64,000 nt of DNA, from positions 9,953,190 through 10,017,189 of the forward strand of contig NC_092092.1 in NCBI RefSeq assembly GCF_045679555.1, given 5' to 3'. Of the stretch, positions 37,764 through 64,000 are shown piece after piece (position 1 is the stretch's first letter; each line of letters opens with the position of its first letter). The translations under genes and the position numbers were made by a program. This stretch comes from Salvelinus alpinus. Its lineage: Eukaryota > Chordata > Actinopteri > Salmoniformes > Salmonidae. The notes beneath the pieces were generated by a model. That model had not been told where the DNA came from. It ran no database searches and worked only from the letters and a program-made list of their open reading frames with translations.

Positions 37764-37990
37764 GCCGACCGGACAGACAGACAGACAGACAGACATGCAG
37801 GGGTTGTAGTAAAAGCATGGTAAAGTATGAACATATGATTTGCCCTAATTCATTAGGGTCGTCATTACCTGACCATGCTAAAACGGATGGATGTGCAATG
37901 CTTAAACTCTAACCTCCGATGTGATTTTGAAACTTAATCTAAATTAAACTGTTACCAGAAAATAAAGGTATTCAGTTTTGAAGCCCATTG

Positions 37991-38886
37991 TCTTTTCTAG
38001 CATGGACATCTAGTGACCTACCATCATCTAGTGACCTACCGTCTTCTAGTGACCTACCGTCTTCTAGTGACCTACCGTCTTCTAGTGACCTACCGTCTAG
38101 TGACCTACCATCTAGTGACCTACCGTCTTCTAGTGACCTACCGTCTTCTAGTGACCTACCGTCTTCTAGTGACCTACCATCTAGTGACCTACCATCTTCT
38201 AGTGACCTACCGTCTTCTAGTGACCTACCGTCTTCTAGTGACCTACCGTCTTCTAGTGACCTACCGTCTTCTAGTGACCTACCATCTAGTGACCTACCAT
38301 CATCTAGTGACCTACCATCTAGTGACCTACCATCTAGTGACCTACCATCATCTAGTGACCTACCGTCTTCTAGTGATCTACCGTCTTCTAGTGACCTACC
38401 GTCTTCTAGTGACCTACCGTCTTCTAGTGACCTACCGTCTTCTAGTGACCTACCGTCTTCTAGTGACCTACCATCATCTAGTGACCTACCATCATCTAGT
38501 GACCTACCATCTTCTAGTGACCTACCATCTTCTAGTGACCTACCATCTTCTAGTGACCTACCGTCTTCTAGTGACCTACCGTCTTCTAGTGACCTACCGT
38601 CTTCTAGTGACCTACCATCATCTAGTGACCTACCGTCTTCTAGTGACCTACCATCTTCTAGTGACCTACCATCATCTAGTGACCTACCATCATCTAGTGA
38701 CCTACCATCTTCTAGTAACCTACCATCTTCTAGTGACCTACCATCATCTTGTGACCTACCATCTAGTAACCTACCATCTAGTGACCTACCATCTTCTAGT
38801 GACCTACGATCTTCTAGTGACCTACCATCATCTAGTGACCTACCATCATCTTGTGACCTACCATCTAGTAACCTACCATCTAGTCC
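37991..38886. repeat. 15/18-bp minisatellite (TCTAGTGACCTACC)
   Basis: About 55 units of TCTAGTGACCTACCATCT or TCTTCTAGTGACCTACCG, in 12-, 15- and 18-bp variants. All lengths are multiples of three, so two frames stay open for about 350 codons (SSSDLP and TYRLLV repeats). Lies in the mxra7 intron; no splice or start context supports coding. Confidence 0.95.
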
Positions 38887-38889
38887 CCT

Positions 38890-40900
38890 GGCCTTACACT
38901 TATATCAGATGTCACAACTCCATTCCTCAAGAGACCAGCAGACACTGCTGCCTTCAAGGACCCGTCCCATATTCTTCATCCCTACAACACCACATGGATG
39001 CAACCCCCTCCCCTTCCCTGCTCCATCTCCACAGCTCCCCTGAGGCTGTTGCCATGGTTCCCAGGTGTTAAGTACAAATCAGGTGTTTCCCAATGGTAGG
39101 TAAGGTGTTGATTGGGACCCAACATTCACCTGTGTGTCTCTAGTGATCACCTCAGAATGCAGGCCAGATGACATTTCCCCCATTTAATACAACTCAGATA
39201 GCAATTCCCCAATGAGTGGTACACTGCATTACCAAACTCCTTTTGCTAGTTAGTTTGCACCTGGCTTGCTGGTGTGCTTATCAAGATTAAACAATTAATT
39301 GACTTTATTTTCGTTTCAGATTTGATCCAAACAGGATAATTGCATGACCCTGCCTGGTCATATGTTTTTGTTTGTAGAGATCGGTTCAGTGGCCATTTTA
39401 CTCACACCGTATTCACTGTTCTGTGTTGGTTGTGTTTCTCCATGCTGCACTTGGCTGAGTAGGGCTGGGCTGGGAGAGACTATAAATATACTGCTGACCT
39501 GCAAAACAAATAACCAAAATCTAAAACGTAACCTAATTTTAACTAATTCTGAAATGAAATATCAGTTTGCAGGTAAGTAGTGTCCGAATAGCTTTTTCTG
39601 TCTGGGCTGTACCATCATCTGGCTTTGCTGACCTAGGTTCTGCACTTTTTCATGAACCAGTTGTCGTTAACCATCTGTGCATGAATGTAGACTAGAGTTG
39701 ATGTATATAAACCAGCCTGTCCCAATGTGTTTTATATTTTTCCTTGGCCAGGTGAGGGCAGCAGAGTGGACACTCAGATTTGTAAACCTTTGTGTTTTTC
39801 CCAGGGTGCAACGAGAGCAGCTGGCAGCCATCTTCCAGCTGCTGAAGTAGAACCAGGAGACGTTTGGGGAGGTGTCAGAGGGAGCCGTGGAGGAGCAACT
39901 CTACTCCATCTATACCCCTAGTCTACTCACAGTCGACTGTACTACGCCTAACTCTACTTTTCCCAAACTCTACTCTATGTTAATCCCACATAAAACTGAC
40001 AATCAAGATTAAGATGCATTCACATGGTCCACTGGGTTTCAAAGGGGGTGTTGTTTCAAAGGTCCACTCTGTTTTGAGGCACATACTCTTCTCTAAAGAT
40101 TCTGAGGTGATAGCAAATCAGGCTTTGGATAGTTGGGCCTGAGTGATTTGATTGGTCTGATAAAATTGGAGGTTCTTATACCGTACACACCCATGAAAGC
40201 CAGCAGTTTCAGCAAGCCTCACATCAAACACTTATCTGAACAGGTCTTACTTCTTTCAGCTATTCCCTGCCTTGCCTCGGCCGAATCCTTATCTCACCCA
40301 TTGCTATCTCTCCTCACCCTTTCCTATGGAGCACCCTTTCCCTCTAGACCACTCTGTTTGAACAAACACATCATTGGTGCGAAACACAAACATGCACATT
40401 AGATACTCCAACACGGCTTCTGCTTTTTATTACTTTTATATACCATTCAAAGCAATAAACACTGTGTATTTGATACAAGTAATGGCGTCATCGTTGTGTC
40501 GATTCTGGATTTTGTCATCTCCCCTGTGTGTGGCTGGCAATGTAATCTGACTAAATGTCTGTAATAATAATAATAATAATGAATAATACATTTTATTTGT
40601 AGAGACCTTTTCATTTACAGACAGAAATCAAAGCTGTGGCAGAGTTGCATACTTACTGCATTCATACTGCGTACTTTTTACACTAAGTTTGAAACTGTTT
40701 TTGAAGAAGCAACAGGTAAGGCGATGACATCAGCCGTCCATTCCATGAAGGATTGTGCAACATCTTCTCCAAAGACAATAAGACGCATCTACAATAAGGC
40801 TATATTGAGCTTACACGTTAACTGTATTGCTAAAGCTATTGGGATTTTAAATGTTTCTCCTAACATGTCTTTACATGTCACATGCCTATGCATTTATTTA
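38890..40900. other. mxra7 3' region and intergenic sequence
   Basis: Apart from the terminal exon at 39805-39921 I see no gene. AATAAA-like sequence is present near 40454 (CAATAAACAC), a possible poly(A) signal. (AAT)n lies at 40563-40582. Confidence 0.5.
39805..39921 (+). pseudogene. mxra7: mxra7 long-isoform terminal exon with TAG
   Basis: Acceptor TTTTTCCCAG, then VQREQLAAIFQLLK, TAG at about 39848, NQETFGEVSEG and EEQLYSIYTP to a stop at 39919. It matches the MXRA7 long-isoform C-terminus apart from the stop. Confidence 0.8.
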
Positions 40901-40903
40901 TTA

Positions 40904-42112
40904 GTGGTGTAAAGTACTTAACCTCTACAGGACGGTTGAGCTAACGTAGGCTAATGCGATTAGTATGAGATTGTAAGTAACAAGAACATTTCCCAGGACA
41001 TAGACATATTGGTAGAAAACTTACATTTGTGTTAATCTAACTACACTGTCCAATTTACAGTAGCTATTATAGTGGAAGAATACCATGCTATTGTTTGAGG
41101 AGAGTGCACAGTTATGAACTTGAAAATGTCTTAATAAACCAATTAAGAACATTTGGGCAGTCTTGATACAATTTTTTTTAACAGAAATGCAATGGTCCAT
41201 TGGATCAGTCTAAAACTTTGCACATACACTGCTGACATCTAGTGGCCAAAATCTAAATTGCACCTGGGCTGGAATAATACATTATGGCCTTTCTTTTGCA
41301 TTTCAAAGATGATGGTGCAAAAAAAACAAAAAAAACGCAAGTTTTTTTCTTGTATTATTTTTTACCAGACCTAATGTGTTATATTCTCCTACATTAATTT
41401 CACATTTCCACAAACTTCAAAGTGTTTCCTTTCGAATGGTATCAAGAATATGAATATCCTTGCTTCAGGTCCTTCAGGCAGTTAGATATGGGTATGTAAT
41501 TTTAGGCGAAAATGGGAAAAAAGGGGCGGATCCTTTTTGCTTGTAAGCAGGAATCAGGAGGACAGAATTGTGGTCAGATATAAATGGAGGGTGAGGGAGA
41601 GCTTTGTACACGTCTCTGTGTGTGGAGTAAAGGTGATCTAGATTTTTTTTCCTTCTGGTTGCACATTTAACATGCTGATAGAAATTAGGTAAAACTGATT
41701 TAAGTTTCCCTGCATTAAAGTCCGGGGCCACTAGGAGCGCTGCCTCTGGATGAGCGTTTTCCTGTTTGTTTATGGCGGTATACAGCTCATTGAGTGCAGT
41801 TTTAGTGCCAGCATCTTACTTATGTCTGGGTGTGCCCCCTGGCTATCTGTAAGTAAATAAAAACTAGAAAATGTGGCTGTCTGCTTTACTTAATATAAGG
41901 AATTAGAAATTATTTATACTTGTACTTTTGATACTTAAGTATATTTTATCAATTATATTTACTTTTGATACTTAAGTATATTTAAAGCCAAACACTTTTA
42001 CTCAAGTAGTATTTTACTGGGTGACTTTCACTTTTACTTGAGTCATTTTCTATTAAGGTATCTTTACTTTTACTCAAGTATGACAATTGAGTACTTTTTC
42101 ACCACTGTTTAT
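40904..42112 (-). mobile_element. MITE split by other repeats
   Basis: Left end TAGTGGTGTAAAGTACTTAA (40904) and right end GAGTACTTTTTCACCACTG (42090) form the outer repeats. TACTTTTGATACTTAAGTAT and TTTTACTCAAGTA interior motifs occur only from about 41870. The middle (about 40925-41870) is foreign, including a LINE piece. Confidence 0.7.
41505..41830 (-). mobile_element. LINE endonuclease fragment
   Basis: Minus strand translates DFNAGKLKSVLPNFYQHVKC, DHLYSTHRDVYKALP and SDHNSVLL, the APE-type endonuclease of the same LINE family as 17451-22301. It has small indels. The preceding 41100-41500 sequence is an unclassified dispersed repeat. Confidence 0.85.
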
Positions 42113-42485
42113 TAGTTAATTAGTCACACAGTAGCCTAATCCCAATCAAACCGTCTGCCGGGCCTATATTAATTATATTGTGCTTTGCTTTTTGTAATGT
42201 GTTATGTTTTGCTTTTGAAAGCCACAAACGTTTTAAATACTGCGAAACATTATTATTAATTTATTATCAAACAACCTATTTTCTGGCCGTTTGATGCATC
42301 GGGTTGTCATCGTTACGCACCATGGCCCATGATGGGCGCGCACGTGAAACCTGGCAAGTGGCCAAGAGGGCAGGAGAGAGGCAAAACAGTTCAGCGCATC
42401 CCACCACGACCAAATACTTATTTCAAAATGTTGCTATAGTCAGTCATCAGTGTACCTAGGTAGATCCTCTTTCTCTCTCTTGGAA

Positions 42486-61701
<19,216 letters not shown>

Positions 61702-62234
61702 AACCCTGTCTGTCTGCAGAGGTGGACAAAGATACATCAAAATGTGTCTGTTACAAAATAACCTAAAGAACAATTGGAATGGGGAAATTTAAGATCAATA
61801 ACGTTCATATTTAGTTGTGTGGTTAACACAATGTTTAGCAAATTGATATATTGTTCCTTTCTGTAATACACATGATTTCCAGTGTTCTGTTTGTGAATCT
61901 CGGGTTGATGGTGGTCACTAGACTCGATATTGTATGTTATGGATTAAACTCATAATTTTCAACCCAGGGACTGTGGTTGAACATTAGCCGGCTGGCTAAA
62001 CCGGCACTTTCACTGAAACGTTGATTAATGTGCACTGCCCCTGTAAAAAAATAAAAAAAATAAAACTCAAATAATTGTTGATTGTGACTGACGCCAGACT
62101 GGAGGTACAAGGACTCAAGACACACTGATTATTATTGTATTGTGTGAAACACTGTGATTATGAAGCAGCTGGCAAAGCCACTACGTCTTGTTCCGACTTC
62201 CTATTTCTATAGTCCTACAAGTCTTGTCTTTTTA

Positions 62235-62612
62235 AAATGGTGGCCGTGAGGCTTGCCACGGTACAAGCGCTGATTCTATGTCTCTCACTTTTGTCAGTGT
62301 TATTTGTACGGAGGACTAAATATTTACACAAATACAGTCGTTTGGAACTACTAAGCATCAGGGAGAAATCGTATGGTGTCTCTGATCCACAACATCGTTC
62401 TTTACCTGTGGAATTGGCTAACAACGTACCTGGGCAGTCACTGCCTACAGGTGGGAATACACCCGGACATGGAAGGAGAGCTGGCCCCCTCTGCATGCCT
62501 TGCTACTATCGAACGTCCGATCACAAAATGGATGAACTCCTGCTTTTGATCCGAACTAAGAGATTATGGGGAATGCTTTGCCATCTGCCTGACTGAGACA
62601 TGGCTGGACCAA
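62235..62612 (+). mobile_element. LINE 5' ORF fragment
   Basis: The 119-codon frame MVAVRLATVQALILCLSLLS, KYLHKYSRLELLSIREK and DHKMDELLLL resembles the start of fish LINE ORF2. The minus-strand LINE at 22292 starts comparably. The remainder of the LINE is absent. Confidence 0.65.
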
Positions 62613-62619
62613 TAATTTT

Positions 62620-62880
62620 TTTACCCCAATTGGTAGTTACAGTCTTGTACCTTCGTTGCCACTTCCCTATGGACTTGGAATAGGCGAAGGTCGAGAGCCA
62701 TGCGTCCTCCGAAACACAACCCCACCAAGCCACACTGCTTCTTGACACACTGCTGGCTTAACCCGGAAGCCAGCCGCACCAATGTGTCGGAGGAAACACC
62801 GTCCAGCTGGTGACCAAGGTCAGCTTGCAGGCGCCCGGCCCGCCACAAGGAGTCGCAAGAGCGCGATGGGACAATAAACA
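62620..62880 (-). mobile_element. SmaI-type SINE
   Basis: Minus strand shows TTGTGGCGGGCCGGGCGCCT, GTTTCCTCCGACACATTGGT, GGCTGGCTTCCGGGTTAA and CGGAGGACGCATGGCTCTCG then CCAATTGGGGTAAAA. Confidence 0.88.
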
Positions 62881-63434
62881 AAGTTCAAATGCCAAGACTC
62901 AGAGATCATTGAGTGCTTTTGAAATCTGTAGCCTATCTCTGCTGCGCTGTATCAGCACAATATACAAAGCCCTACAGCAAGGCCATTTTGGTAATGAATA
63001 TAGGCTACAAGATAGATAGGCTGTTTGTAATAGGTGAATTGCCCTATGTGAATGCAGTCGCACACACAATCGTCTTACCAAAATAATGCAAATAAAACGC
63101 TGAAAGTAGTAGCCTAGTTATTTTTGCAAACAAAAATACTGAATTGCAGTTTGGCTTAGAATACCGACACAACCGCGAATTGGAACTAATGAATGCAAAC
63201 AGAACAAAACCGGGGATCCAAATAACCTAAACATAGCCTATTAAATTTATGTTTTTGGACAAAAACCCTGCGGGCGACTAGGGTAGGATTCTAGGCTAAC
63301 CTGGGCTGGCTCCTTTGTTCCAAGATCATCAGAAAAAGTTGGAGGAGGAGAGATTATCCTAGCGGCGCTTTTGGAAGGGTGGGTAGGTTCTGCATACGGA
63401 GCTAGCTGGAGCTTGACGGAGGCCTCGTGGTGTG
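62881..63434. other. Unclassified sequence downstream of st6galnac1
   Basis: No gene recognised. The last part (63340-63434) is GC-rich and could be a 5' leader for the candidate exon that follows. Confidence 0.4.
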
Positions 63435-63504
63435 ATGCTGCTGCTGCTCATCGCTCTCCTCTGTTTGGGTACTTTGGCGAAGCCAATTTCTGATATCCAT
63501 CATG
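63435..63504 (+). CDS. Candidate signal-peptide first exon
   Basis: ATG opens MLLLLIALLCLGTLAKPISD then IHH and one base, followed by GTAGAT. The first 15 residues look like a secretory signal peptide. The upstream sequence is GC-rich (CTAGCGGCGCTTTTGG). Its family is not recognised, the donor is weak, and no second exon was found before the edge. It may be chance. Confidence 0.25.
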
Positions 63505-64000
63505 GTAGATTAGCTGGTTCGAGCTAGCTAAATAGGCTAAGGCTAATAACAATAATGCTTTTTTTACAGCTAGCTAAGAAGCTAACTAAACTTGGTAGTG
63601 GTGGAGCGTGAGGCAGAGTTGAGTGAAGCAGCTTCAACCGTAAACTTGACCCCGCCCTTATAAATCAAAATCAAATATTACAGTGGAGGAGTATCACGTT
63701 ATTCACTTAGCCTACCACAGAGATGAGAACCGCTTTTCCCCACTTTTTATGGAAACCCAAAAGGAACAGGGCATACCTAACCTCCCCGTGGCTTTCCATA
63801 GCCCCCCTACAAACACCGCAGCGCGCACTGTCCATTGTGCTGAAACAGCGCAGCGGAGATACAGAATTTTTTTGTGCCAGCCTGTCACTCAATCATTTTA
63901 ACTTTTCATTGTAAACTTTCGTCTATTTTTATATAGGGACATAAAACAAAAACTGAGGTTCAGCCCCCTCGTGGAGCCGGGTCCGGGTATACTTGTTATC
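63505..64000. other. Right edge, nothing recognised
   Basis: GCTAGCTAA-rich sequence followed by unassigned DNA. Open frames of 60-70 codons here show no domain or splice support. Confidence 0.4.

Larger units (their letters stand above)
34521..39921 (+). pseudogene. mxra7: mxra7 copy with three reading-frame lesions
   Basis: Related to matrix-remodelling-associated protein 7, a single-pass membrane protein of poorly known function. Exon 1 (34521-34988) encodes a membrane segment (LVLYCLFSTFLAIILVTSLF) and an acidic region, but has TAG at 34803, after which the frame stays open to GT at 34989. Exon 2 (about 36166-36267) begins MKYAPRMQRTSQMEKM, but the conserved ELEEEQR lies in another frame, implying a small deletion. 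The short last exon (37730-37763) encodes VEFTTDFTSL then stop, in phase with EEEQR. The alternative last exon (about 39805-39920) encodes VQREQLAAIFQLLK, TAG, NQETFGEVSEG. Probably a decaying duplicate; sequencing or assembly errors are the alternative. Confidence 0.8.

Noticed and set aside
37988-39071. Two overlapping 350-codon open frames
   Set aside because: They are the two stop-free frames of a minisatellite whose unit lengths are multiples of three; no splice or homology support.
62237-62596. 119-codon frame as a new membrane protein
   Set aside because: The hydrophobic start and the later DHKMDEL motif resemble LINE ORF2 beginnings, and SINE/LINE debris surrounds it.

Overview
This window is nuclear DNA of a bony fish, almost certainly a salmonid (trout, salmon or char type). 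Its genes are split by GT-AG introns. It is packed with repeats typical of salmonid genomes: tRNA-derived SINEs (one carries the GTTAAC site that names the HpaI family), L2-like LINEs ending in TTTGATTTGATTT, many Tc1-like transposons, palindromic MITEs, and very long (CA)n/(GT)n and minisatellite arrays. Most long open frames here are translated microsatellites or shadows. The genes had to be rebuilt exon by exon from splice sites and remembered protein families, with no database search.

Layout. (1) 1-27.1 kb holds rnf157 on the minus strand: a neuronal-type RING E3 ubiquitin ligase with 17 coding exons (about 653 codons), all in one continuous phase. The short 3' terminal exon was not found and probably lies beyond the left edge. 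(2) 28.3-30.2 kb holds srsf2 (SC35 splicing factor) on the plus strand, two coding exons and 209 aa, head-to-head with rnf157. Its 3' flank runs to about 32.7 kb with several AATAAA signals and possible alternative 3'-UTR exons. (3) 34.5-39.9 kb holds an mxra7 copy on the plus strand. It has an in-frame stop in exon 1, a frame break in exon 2 and a stop in the alternative last exon, so it looks like a decaying duplicate. (4) 42.5-61.7 kb holds st6galnac1 on the plus strand, a Golgi alpha-2,6-sialyltransferase with nine coding exons and about 457 aa. (5) 61.7-64 kb is repeat debris plus a weak candidate signal-peptide first exon. RNF157, SRSF2, MXRA7 and ST6GALNAC1 all lie in human 17q25, so this is a compacted version of that neighbourhood. 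The gene products do not form a pathway.

The accessory DNA is the most unusual part. Intron 2 of rnf157 contains a Tc1 element split by a near-full-length LINE, which is itself split by another Tc1 element with an intact transposase frame. Intron 4 of st6galnac1 contains a palindromic element split by a Tc1 relic that holds a third insertion. One LINE is interrupted by a second copy of its own flanking host sequence. Another LINE is bracketed by a roughly 120-bp duplication that includes the 3' end and donor of the rnf157 RING exon. Exon 3 of st6galnac1 sits between two long sense-strand (GT)n arrays. I saw no CRISPR array, operon, rRNA, functional tRNA or phage feature, and no convincing new defence or signalling system.
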